Of a DNA stretch of 64,000 nt, positions 14,104 to 24,849 are shown one piece after another. The stretch comes from Brachypodius melanocephalos (Eukaryota > Chordata > Aves > Passeriformes > Pycnonotidae): positions 35,329,568 through 35,393,567 of the forward strand of contig VZSR01001685.1 in the NCBI GenBank assembly GCA_013398615.1, given 5' to 3'. The position numbers and the translations under genes were made by a program. Position 1 is the stretch's first letter. The number at the start of each line of letters is the position of its first letter. The notes beneath the pieces are model-generated. The model did not search any database. It saw only the letters and a list, made by a program, of their open reading frames with translations, and was not told the DNA's origin.

Positions 14104-17100
14104 CCACTGCAGGAAAAGAAGCAAGTGACCACCTAAACACTCATTCCAGCAGAAATGGATGTTGAAAATGCATGGAAACAGGCAGGAATAGTAGCCCTCT
14201 GCACCTATCCCCTGCAGTCAGGTCTGTATAAAGCAATTACAAAAATACCATTTAAAGCCTAGAGAGGGCCAAAGGTCTTACAACAGCTCTCTGAAAACCC
14301 TGCAATAGCACACATGCTTCCCCAATTCTTCTGCTGTCACAGCCATATCACATCAGTGTCTTAGGTCCCCACTGCAAATACTTGTTATGTGCACCTTAAA
14401 ACATCACAGCTCACTGTCGTTCTTCCACATAATTGTGTAGAGTAGTAAAATAATGAACAGTAATGTACAATCAAATATCCATATTTTAAATTCTTGAATG
14501 TTAGCTCACTTTATCTTGACACAGCAGGCAAGAAGACCTCAAGTTACAAATTAACAGCGTCTCATAGAAAGTTCTTAAAAGGTAAAGGACTTTTAGAAGT
14601 TAATTCAAAGTCTTTTGTAAAGATAAGCAAAAGCACTAAAATAAGAAAACCATATACTTTTACAAACCTAGTCTAATTTAAAAGCAGTAATGCTGAGATA
14701 AGATAGGTGAACTCTTAAAGAAAGTAACAGAAACCAAGGAGATATCTGTTGGAGAGAAGAAATGCAAGAGTGACTATACAGAAAGACAGAAGTGTTTTTT
14801 CTATTTTGCGCTCAATTTCTGGCACAAAAGGAATACAGAAAAGTGTCTTCTCAATGGCTGAAAAACTGGTCTCAATCTGACTGCCATGCTCCACATGACA
14901 CCTCCTTTTTTTCTTAGAGCCCTACAGAGCAATAATTCTCGCTTCAATCTCCAGTTTTAAGGCAATATGTCGAGAATAAAAAACCGGGAAATTGTAGTTT
15001 GTTATGAGATACATCAGGAATAAAAGGTTATTACAAACAGATTAGTCCAGGGTGGAAATGACACAGGCTAAGCAGGAGGCATGGATAATCTGGGTAAGTG
15101 CCATGGAAAAATAAATACCATGATTAAACTCAAGGCAAATGGAAACAGTTCAAATTGGCTTCCTCCGATTCCCTGCAGAACATGTGATGCCCACATGTCC
15201 ATTTCCAACAAACTTCACCATAAAGAAACAAAGACCAATACTGTCAAGTGTTGAAAAACACCTCTAGTACCAGCTTCTTCCATGCCACAACAATGTGAAT
15301 TATTTCAGCTGCCTGATAAGCATGAAAGAAAAGAGCTTGGGCTTTTTTGGCTTTTTTCCCCCCTTCTCTTTTGTAGGAGAGCTACCAGCATTTATTTGAA
15401 GCACACCAACCTGTCAGTAACTGTTGATCTTGTAAAGAAGGGGAAATTTTATGAAACACATATTGTAGTTTGATAGTTGATCTGAAAGGCTCAAAAGCAG
15501 TAATTCTCCTCAGCCCATTACCTCTGTCCACTATATGTTCCTACAAGTTCTCTGGCCCAGTTCTAAGAGGTTTCTACCATGTTAACTTTTCAGAATATCA
15601 GTTCCTTTATCCAACTCCATGTGAGGCCACAAAAATGTTAGTGTTTGCTTAACAGAAAGGTCAGGAACTCCTGGCTATGGGCAGCATGTCTCTAACAGCA
15701 GCAGCCCACACTTACATTGATCATAAAAATCTCAGCCTTGCAGAACAACTGATCACATCATTGCATGAACATGAGGAAAAATTTTAGTAAGGGTGGCCTA
15801 GAGAAGGATCTCAAAAAGAGCCATGTTTAAGTTTTAAGACTAGCTTTATGGTGAAGTGTTATTAATCTATTTGTTATCAAAGCCAAATACCAGCAGCAGA
15901 AGGATCATATGAGAACTATGCAGCTTAAAGGATGTTCCACCAAAAACAATGCTGATGACAATTTGAGATCATGGCTTGGTTAGCAAAGACAGAGGATATT
16001 TCAGAAGCATGTTACCATTTTTTAGCAAAAAAGCAAAATCACAACTGTTACAGTAAAACAGTGCTCAGATTAAATAGGAAATTTAGAAACAATAAGGATA
16101 GATATCACATGCAGAGGAGTGACTGAACAAAACAGTTAATGGTTTGAATTAAGTTTTGTCTGGGGTGGGACATAAATATTTTATCACTACAGGACAGGAT
16201 ACATACTGCAGTCAATGGGGACATGGGAACTTGGCTGTTAAAACATTGCTGCAGCTTCAGAGGAAGAGACTGAGCCTTGATCTAGAACCACAATGAAGTC
16301 CCCTTTAATTAGCTCCACTGTAAATTGCTAACTGGTCATCACAGCAGAGCAATCAAAGGCAGATGCAAACACTGTTAGCCACATTAACCCTGGCGGCTGC
16401 ACAGTCTACTGCAATCAACAGGCTTTTAGCCCTGCTAGATGGGTTAAATTATCTAGGTTTGAGTGATATTTTAATCAGTAAATTCTTTGCTATTTCTAGT
16501 GGCTGTATCACCCTGTTTTAGGGCAACCTTGAGGACATCTGTATTTTTCCTTCCTTTAAAACTACCTGAAAGCACTCCTTTGAAAAAAGCCATAGAAAAT
16601 ACAGAAGTTTCACTTTTCAACATCAGCAAAAGCAGAAAAGGACTCTGACATCAAATATGTGAGGCAGTCCACAATTCTTAGGTGAAAAAAGCATTAAAAC
16701 TACTGAGCTGGCAATTGCTCTTGACCTTTGAGCCTCAAACCAAGTGTAACAACTACAGCTCCTGTTGAACCCGGGTTTGCAGCAGAAACAAGCAAAATAG
16801 CATGGATGACACAGTCAAATACACTATGTCAGGAATATTTCAATGGAAAAAAATCAGTTTCTTCTTCCCCCTCCCACCTGAAATTCCATTTTGCACCCCC
16901 CACTTCTTCTTTCCCAGCTCAAACTAGTACAATTCTTTGGAGTAGTTAAAGTGTGGTTAAGCAGAGGAAGCTATGCCTGTTTGCATGGAATCTGCTATTT
17001 CCTCTCTGCCAATACACTTGTTTAAAGAAGTCATGTAATATTTCTATTAAGCTGTAAATGCAGTTGACAAGGAAATGGCCTACTGGCAGTTCATTACCTT

Positions 17101-19014
17101 TGTGGCAGTGCCAACCAGCCTACAGCAATATAGTGTGCATGGAAATTTCACTATGCATTCCCAGGCAACAAAATTGTGCCTTATATAAATACCACAGAAC
17201 TCCAGCAACATCTAGAAAAAGCAATGAAAATTTGCCCAAGCTTTCATGCTTGCCTGTATCAATTCTGTGTCATAACTAAAACAAAGCATCTACATATGGC
17301 CAAAAGCCCTGTGAAGCTGTATCATATGACACCAGAAAAACTATTGCAACTTAAATCTGTGTATTTCTTGTTAACCACTGTAACAACTCACTAATAAAAA
17401 TTAAGAAAAACTGGAGGTATCAAATACACAAAAGAGTACTAACTACATACAAGCCCTTAAAAACCATAACGTAATTTATTAACAAGAACACATGTTGTAT
17501 GTAATCCAGAATTGTGTTAAATTACATTGGCCTTTGATAGCATTCACTTGATTGCAAGAATTAAACAGATTCACAAGTATTCAAACTCAGTGACCTTTGA
17601 TTTATAAGCAGCTATTGTCATGCACATAAAAATCCTCTCTGATAATGTAGTCCTCATCTTTCAACAGCTGGTGCAACTACACACAATGATGTTACTCAGA
17701 TGGGAATAAAATTAAGGCATTTTTGTTAGAAGTAAAACCAAAAATCCCAGCATCATCAAGTGTATTTAATTTGTCATCAAACATTCTTCAAAATCTTTTT
17801 AGAGGTTACTTCATACTAACTTAAATTCCCATCAAAAACCTTCAGACAGCTTATTTTGTTCTCAGCTTTCACCTGAGTGTTTTTAGTTTGAATTGTAATT
17901 TTAGAACAGTTAATTACATGGGAAAAAATATGGAGCAGGAAAACTATTAAACTTTGCTTCCAAAATTATGTAATGTGTCTAAATGAAAATTGCTCACTAG
18001 CTTTAACAGAAATTTCAGGACACATGTCTCCTCCAAAGAGCACACACAGTCAAAACTCAAGAACCTCACCAACTAAAATAGCACTAAATACACTTGAATT
18101 CAGATATACATAAGCTGACAGTAATTGTATAAGAACAATACATTCTCTTTCTATAGTGGCGGCTTCTTTATGTAAGATTCTGATATATGAGGCACCAGCT
18201 AAAGCAAACTGAATAAAATAATTTAGTATGTATGACAATTCTGCAGCAAATTGCCAAATATTTTTCTGGAAAAGGGTATGTTTTAAGCAATATAAAGTGC
18301 CTTCTTAATTCAAAATGGGTTTTAAACAATTTAAGAATGGAGTGTTTATTGACACTCAGTGCAATTAGCATAGCTATTCTATAGCTTATTACAAAATAAT
18401 AACAGCATAACTAACAGTGTCAAGTTATCCCCAGATAAACATCATTCCCCATTAACTCCTCCAAGTAATTCTTTTTTAACTGCTACTTCTCATACAGCAA
18501 CTAATTTTATTTACATTTTATTTTGCAAAAAGCAAACTAATTCAGTAAGAGACTTTAGGAGTCACTAATAAATAAAAGCTGTCAGGTGTTAACTAACAAT
18601 AATACTATTAGTGCTGCTCCCACAGGACAGTTCTGAATTCTTCTTTAGGTCACCTTTATTTCAGAACTGCCTTTCAAAGCCAGACAGACTCTTGGTGATG
18701 GAAGTCTCTAAGTGGATGTACAGTATGAAACAGATGCTATATATTACACCAAAGAAAATTAAGCACTTCCTGCTGTAGCTCCCTCTCAAGTGCAGATAAA
18801 GGCATTCTGAAAACTTACAGAAAAGTGTTAAAACACAGGCAAACTGCAATCAAGAGGAAGCAATACAGAAAGTAAAAATTGCTAGTATTAAATCTCTATT
18901 CATAAACATACCATTTTATGATTCCAATATTAAGGGGTTTTGAATGTTTTGTGGGCTTGAGGGTGTTGTTTTTTTTTTAATACAACAAACGAAAACCACC
19001 ACCAACACACTTAC

Positions 19015-19182
19015 CCTCATTGGGTGAATATCAGCATATGGAGGCTTTCCTTCAGCCATTTCTATCGAAGTTATCCCAAGGGACCAGATGTCTGCCACAC
19101 AGTTATAGCCAATCTCTTGTATGACTTCAGGAGCCATCCAAAATGGAGTTCCTATAACAGTATTACGTTTTGCCATTGTATC
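19015..19182 (-). CDS. STK3: STK3 coding exon 6 (activation loop)
   Basis: This 168-nt exon (56 codons, phase 0 at both ends) has acceptor TTACAG and donor GTAAGT. It encodes residues 172-227, DTMAKRNTVIGTPFW through YADIHPMR. Thr 179 in KRNT corresponds to human Thr 180, the activation-loop site that MST2 autophosphorylates in trans. APE closes the activation segment, and DIWSLGIT with the STK3-type Ser in TSIEM follows. The family continues with AIFMIPTNPPP, which I did not find in the 19 kb to the left, so exon 7 is presumably outside the window. A short read-through past the donor is open but is intron. Confidence 0.98.
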
Positions 19183-19601
19183 CTGTAATTATATTATTTA
19201 TGTCATTAAACCAGACACACTTATTTTCAGATTATTTTTATATTAATTCTATATTTAAAAGTCCGATTATCCACCCAAAGGTCAAATGGTAGTGACTTCC
19301 AATTAAGACCAAACAGATTCAGCCCATCAGCCTACAGAAGCCAAAGAGGTGACAATGATCATAAACCTCTAACTAAAATTTAAAGGGATCATCAGGCACT
19401 TGATACACTGGATTATAGAGCAAACAACTAAAAACTAAATAGCCCTGCAATACACTACTGTGATAAAGAATGTTAATTCTGCCACTATCACTGGTGGCAG
19501 TAACACTGCTCAGACACAACATTCAAGGCAGAAGACAAAGGTGAAAGAACAAGGATGGGAGAGCTGTGGCATTTTTAAATGACCTTTCCACAGTTACTTA
19601 C
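19183..19601. other. STK3 intron 5
   Basis: This 419-bp phase-0 intron lies between exons 5 and 6. It has GTAAGT and TTACAG borders on the minus strand. No internal feature was recognised. Confidence 0.95.
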
Positions 19602-19766
19602 TGTTAACTGGCCAGCCACACCAAAATCAGCTAATTTTGCATGTCCCTCGGTGTTAAGAAGGATGTTTCCAGCTTTTATATCTCTATGTATTTTTCTCAT
19701 AAAGTGCAAGTATTCAAGTCCTTTAAGAGTAGATTTCAAAATAGTTGCAATTTCATCTTCTGTTAG
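19602..19766 (-). CDS. STK3: STK3 coding exon 5 (catalytic loop and DFG)
   Basis: This 165-nt exon (55 codons, phase 0 at both ends) has acceptor TTGCAG and donor GTAAGT. It encodes residues 117-171, LTEDEIATILKSTLKG through GHAKLADFGVAGQLT. HRDIKAGN carries the catalytic Asp 145 (human 146), and DFG carries the magnesium-binding Asp 163 (human 164). Lys in ILKST is the STK3 residue. The second residue is Thr (LTEDE), which is the residue found in STK4 and differs from the Ile of human STK3 (LIEDE); this is a single conservative surface change and does not alter the assignment. Only 419 bp of intron separate it from exon 6. Confidence 0.98.
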
Positions 19767-21100
19767 CTGCAAGAAAACATAAAACCACTTTAAGGTATAC
19801 ACATAAGGTCCATGTATTTGACATATTTAAATCCTGATCATTTCATAATGATTATTATAAAGATCACTGTGCTTGATTTTCTTTTTTTTTAGCAGACCAG
19901 AAAATTTTCAGTTTTAAACCTAAAAAAAAGAATAAAAATTAAATTATTAAATGCCAACTACAGAGAAAAAAGATGTTGTGTAGACTTGGCAGGCCAAAAT
20001 GCTTCTCTTAACTCTAATGTATTGCAGAGTCACATGCCATCACAAATGCTACAATAAATTGCAAGTCAACTGGCAACAAGCTGACAGACGTTTCATGACC
20101 AAAGAAAACACAACAGAGTGAAAAAAATTGCGACATATTTTCTTTTACTTGCTTCATAAATAACACAGACTCTTCAGTAAGTCATCAGTTAGCAGTTGTT
20201 TATCCTCATCACTTTAGATCAACACAAGAAGAACATAAAAGCTCCTGAACAAGTGTTATCAGAGAAACAGCAAGAGTCTCTTTTTCAGTACCAGACCCCC
20301 ACAAGAATGCTTCTCAAATTTTCATCAGCAATTGTTCTCGAATAAAAGCAAAAACACACATGTACAATTCATTCCATATGATGAAACTGCTCAAGGAAAT
20401 TGATAAAAACAAAGAAGATATAAACAAACAAGATATCCATACAACTGAAATGCCAGTTAATTACAGTACACTGATGCCTCAATATAAGAACTAAACAAAT
20501 GAATTTCACACATTCTCAGAAATGCAAGAAACTGCAAAACTGAAGATGAATATTCTGATTTGGCTGGGTTGCATTTTTCCTCTCTTTCCTCTGCTTTACC
20601 AATCCTACACAGAAATCAAATTAAGCAAGAGAAATTCCTTCCTGTTTCAGTTCTGAAAGTGTTGGTAGACATCCACACCTCCCTCCACAAAACAACCACC
20701 ATCAAAAGCCCGTGAGAAACAAAAACCCACTCATGATCACTCTTAGCCAGAAGAATGAATCAACAAAAAGGAAAAAAATATATATTAGTCAGCAAGATTA
20801 TCTGCACTTGAGCTGCTCACAACAAGATTTAAATATTTAACAAACAGGTGCCTGTGTCCCTGTTGCAGCTTCCATCCAATCTCATAAAACCTAGTTGTGG
20901 AGCCCAAGGGCACAGTTACAGTTACACATACATTTATTTAAACAGCAGTCCCAAGCTCAAGTCCCTCCTTTCCCTGCAACCTACAGCAGTAATTTACAGT
21001 GTCAGCCCTTCCACTGAACAACTGTAACACACAGAGCCTAGCTGAAAACAAACCCATCTGCCAAATTATTTTTCCAACAAAACAGCTCCTGGATTCAACT
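19767..21100. other. STK3 intron 4, first part (nothing recognised)
   Basis: This AT-rich intronic sequence next to exon 5 shows no recognisable repeat or coding segment. Confidence 0.6.
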
Positions 21101-21119
21101 CATGGCATAGTAAAGAAGG

Positions 21120-22300
21120 ACAAAGCAAAGTGGCTGCTGCTCAAATTGGCACTGCTTTCAAAAAAGTGTTGATATACCCTAAGAGTTCCAGAGACTTTTA
21201 TAAACCTTTTCGTGAGCAAGCAGAGGATGAAGTTGATGGTGGTATATTAGCTCCAAATCAAGCAGTTACCGCCTCTGCTCTGTATTATACATTCCTTGCC
21301 CACCATTTATCTCTGAGATCTTTCAGTGTTTCTATTCAGCAACACACTGCTCAAAGACTTCATTTGTGCTACTTTATGCTGACTGCTACACTGCTTCAAA
21401 GGACTGTATGCCAGAAGAACTGAAAACCTTGTTATACACAGTTCAAGCAAGACAACTTTCCTGGCATTGTGCCATGGGAGTAAAACCATCTACCTGATCT
21501 GAGATTTTAAATCTATTCTAAGATAAACACAAGTATGGTCAAAAGGGTATCTGGAGACAGAGACAATCCTCAATATGTGAGCTAAAAATTCTGTGGCAAA
21601 TCACTAAAACTGTGATTATCTGCAGACTCACACTTCAGGCAATTTAAACTCTGGCTATTAAACTGTATCTTGAATGGTTTAAGATGTGCTAAGTGTAACA
21701 CTTTCTGCCCAAGCTTCGCCAAATCCACCCAATTTCAGAAACAATACAATGTCCTGAATCTCCAAAGACTTCCATGCAGCTAATCCTGAACATGCAATAG
21801 AAAACGATCCTGAACACTGACAAATGTATAGTAAGACAAGCCTACAACTTCCTTCCCACTTTCATCTAGAAACAAATACTATGAAAAATGGTGCTTAGAG
21901 GACATGGCAGAGATCTCTCTTCAATATGTTGCTCCTAAGGAGGTAAACCCCTAGCTTTAGTTTTTGAAAAATTAACCACATGGAGATCTTTGGATCATTA
22001 GCTCTAGATGGAGAAGTGGTTTTGTAGCTACATGGTAAAATTCAGCTCTCAAAAGGAGAGGCTAATGGAACAGTGGAACCAGAAGATGGCAAAGAAGCTA
22101 TGGAGTGGCATCCAACAAACCAAAAGAGAATTCTGGAGTACTGCAGCTTGATGCACTATCTGGGGACCCTTGGCAAAGTAAAGCTCCAGCACGGCTAAAC
22201 CTCATAGAAAAACAAAGCCTTTACACATCCAAATACATAGAGTGGTCAAAAAAGCCCAGGGGAGTGAATACCACCTCTAAGAAGTAGGCAGAGTCATGAA
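21120..22300 (+). mobile_element. Probable degraded LINE relic
   Basis: The piece at 21931-21974 is nearly identical (about 41 of 45 positions, one indel) to 23757-23801, which immediately precedes recognisable reverse-transcriptase sequence of a CR1-type element. This argues that the surrounding DNA is a broken copy of the same family in the same orientation. Two other open segments, 21130-21423 (GTG start, 97 codons) and 22105-22287, sit in the stretch but match nothing I recognise. The outer limits are guesses. It could instead be an unrelated decayed retroelement or pseudogene. Confidence 0.35.
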
Positions 22301-22964
22301 CAGCAGTAACAGGGAAGCATAGGAAAAAAGAAGGAAGAACAGATTTACAATGTTCCAAGACATATCAATCCCAGCTCCAGACATCCTAGATTTATCCACT
22401 TGTGCTTCATATAATTGTCATCTGTATAACATGATGCAGTCACTAAAATCACTCCTGCTTATGTTGTTGCTAAACATGGCCACGTATGTGCACTCAGACA
22501 AAATGTTTGGCTTTAGTACCTAATAATATTTAGAAGGATGCAATGAATTTCCAGACTTACTCAAGAAGCCAAGAAACTACTCACCTGCCCTAGACAAAAT
22601 AAGCTTTTCAGAAAATAAAGCACTGCCATATTGAACATTACCAAGCAATGACCACAGAAAAAGTATTTTTAAAAAGTATTTCAAAATCATTGATTTCATT
22701 ATTTTTGTGCAATTTAAACTTTTTGCCAAACACATACTATCTATGCATAACAGTGAAAGCACATAAATTACAAAGCTCTCCACATGTATACTTCTATACC
22801 CAGAAACATTATTTAACTACACAGTATAGCAGCTGAACCATACATAAACCATTCCTTCCCTTGTTGGATGCACTAAGCACTGTAAAAAACGTTCCACTTA
22901 TGTTGTTCCCATAGACCTTGTGCAGATGTTTTTGCACACATTAATGGTATTTAAGTATTTTGTA

Positions 22965-23566
22965 CGCTGCTTGCCAAAAAGCAAATGGTATCCTGGGCTG
23001 CATGAGACAAAATTGCCAGGAGGAGCAGGAAGGTGAGTGATCCTTCCCTTCTGCTCCACACTGCTGATGCCACACCTGGAGTACTGGGTCCAATTCTGGG
23101 CTTCTCAGTATGAGAGACATGGATACACCAGAGAGACTTAACAAAGGACCACAAAGATCATCAAGGGACTGGAACATCTCTCCCATGGGGAGAGATTGAG
23201 AGAGCTGTGACTGCTTAGCCTGGAGAGGATAAAGCTCATGGGGAATTTTTTTAATGTATACAAATAACTGAAGGGCAGGTGCAAAGAGGATGAAGTCAGG
23301 CTCTTTTCAGTGGGGCCCAGTGAGAGGAACAGAGGCAATGGACACACTCTGAAACACAGGAGGTTCCCTCTAAACAGCAGGAAACTTTTTACTGTGAGTG
23401 TGACTAAGCACTGGAACAGGTTACCCAGGGAAGTTGTGGAGTCTCTTGAAAACCATGCAGAAACGATCCTGGGCAGCCAACTCTAGATGGCCTTTCTTTA
23501 CCAGGCTGGTTGGGCCAGATGACCTCCAGAGGTCCTTTCCAACATCGACTATTCAATGATGCTGTA
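22965..23566 (+). mobile_element. CR1 LINE, 5'-truncated 3' end
   Basis: This is a plus-strand CR1 retrotransposon fragment. It starts in the end of the pol frame (CAAATGG then TCCTGGGCTGCAT), passes through the standard 3' segment (CACCTGGAGTACTGGGTCCA, ATCAAGGGACTGGAACATCT, TTTTCAGTGGGGCCCAGTGA, GCACTGGAACAGGTTACCCA) and ends with the CR1 tail GATGACCTCCAGAGGTCC and TTCCAACATCG. Full elements are about 4.5 kb, so about 0.6 kb remains, as is usual for CR1. It is antisense to STK3, within intron 4. It differs from the consensus at many places, so it is not recent. Confidence 0.95.
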
Positions 23567-23756
23567 TTAGTACAATTTACAACTCCATACAACAAAATTA
23601 GCTGCATTTTACACCAATTTGAATACATCACAGGTGGTTTGTTTTAGCTGATTTGTCTATATTTACAGTATCACCCAAAAATAAGTGAATTCCAAAACAT
23701 ATCACTACTAAGGAATAAGTAAGTTAATTAACTGTCTGAACAAAAGGCAAGTATGT

Positions 23757-24845
23757 GTTCCTAAGGAGGTAAAATCACTAGCTTTAGTTCTTGAAAAATT
23801 AGCGGCTCAGGCCCCTGCTGACTGAAAGTTGGGTAGCATTATTCCAATTTACAAAAAGGGCACGAGGGAAGACCCAGGAATCTGTGTATCTGTTAGTCTA
23901 ATCTCAGTTTCTACAAAACTAAGGGAGACATCAATACTAGGTACTGCTGGAAGGCTTCAAAAGAACAATGAAATCACCAGGCACTGTCAACATGGGTTCA
24001 CAAAGGGAAAGTCCTGTTTAATTTGATACCTTTCTCTGATAAGGTCACCTGCCCACAGTGAGTGAAAACTAAGTGCTGCATACTGGTTTTTAGTCAAGTA
24101 AGGCTTCTGATATTGCTCCTCACAGCATCATTCTGTGAGATGAGCGGATACACAGTGAGCTGGAGGCTGCAGGGCAGGGGTCAAAGGGTTGTAGTGAATG
24201 GGGCTATATCTGGCTGGTGACCTGTCACCAGTGATGTACCCTTAATTCTAGGGCCAGTTTTGTTCACTACTTTTATCAATAATCTGGATGCAGGAATTGA
24301 ATGCACCATTAGAGCGTGCTGATGACAACAAAGTGGGAGATGCTGTTCGAACGAAAAGCCTTGCAGAGGGATTTGGACAGAATGGAGCACTGGGAAATGA
24401 TGAACAGGATGAAACTGAACAAGCCTCCATCTGGGATGGAGTAATGCAGGGACAAGCATAAATTGGGAGAGTAATGGCTCAAAAGCAGCCCCTGCAGGAA
24501 AGGATCTGTGTGCGCTGGTCAGCAGCAGGCTNNNNNNNNNNNNNNNNNNNNNNNNNNNNNNNNNNNNNNNNNNNNNNNNNNNNNNNNNNNNNNNNNNNNN
24601 NNNNNNNNNNNNNNNNNNNNNNNNNNNNNNNGGGAGGCTTAGACTGAACATTAGGAAGCATTTCTTTACTGAGGGTGGTCAAACATTGGAACAGGCTTCC
24701 TACAGGAGGTGGATGTCCAAGCCTGTCAGTGCACAAAAGACATTTGGACAAAGCCCTTAGCAATATGGTTTTGATCAGCCCTGACTTGGTCAGGCAGTAG
24801 GACAATCACCGTAGGACCCTTCTAACTGAAATCTTGTTTTTGGTT
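23757..24845 (+). mobile_element. CR1-type LINE with reverse-transcriptase remnant
   Basis: A second plus-strand non-LTR element. The 5' part contains broken reverse-transcriptase coding sequence: IIPIYKKGTREDPG, then CQHGFTKGKSCLI, both typical of CR1-clade RT. Further along, in another frame, remnants such as GPVLF and ADD-like residues lie near 24250-24330. The part after the assembly gap (ATTAGGAAGCATTTCTTTAC, TGGAACAGGCTTCCTAC, ending GACCCTTCTAACTGAAAT) is a 3' terminal segment of a different subfamily from the CR1 just upstream. Stops and frameshifts make it non-functional. The N gap hides an unknown length of it. Confidence 0.85.
24532..24631. other. Assembly gap (100 N)
   Basis: There are exactly 100 consecutive N, a conventional placeholder for a gap of unknown size. 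It falls inside a LINE, which is a common place for assemblies to break. Open frames reported across it are artefacts. Confidence 0.99.
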
Positions 24846-24849
24846 CTAT

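Larger units (their letters stand above)
1..19014. other. STK3 intron 6, left part (no gene seen)
   Basis: These 19 kb lie downstream of STK3 exon 6 on the minus strand and continue past the window edge. The sequence is AT-rich with many short open frames of 60-110 codons on both strands, none of which resembles a known protein or keeps a coding look across its length. I searched by eye for the next STK3 exon (AIFMIPTNPPP, RKPELWSDDFTDFV) and did not find it. Simple repeats are listed separately. No CR1 tail or LTR was recognised in this stretch. Confidence 0.7.

Noticed and set aside
18916..19014. Read-through of the exon 6 frame past HPMR
   Set aside because: The sequence at the boundary is a consensus donor (GTAAGT) and the added residues do not match the family (AIFMIPT expected).
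19579..19782. Plus-strand frame opposite STK3 exon 5
   Set aside because: It is the antisense shadow of the kinase exon.
24181..24805. Two minus-strand open frames spanning the N run
   Set aside because: They exist only because N codons are translated as X; the underlying DNA is a plus-strand LINE.
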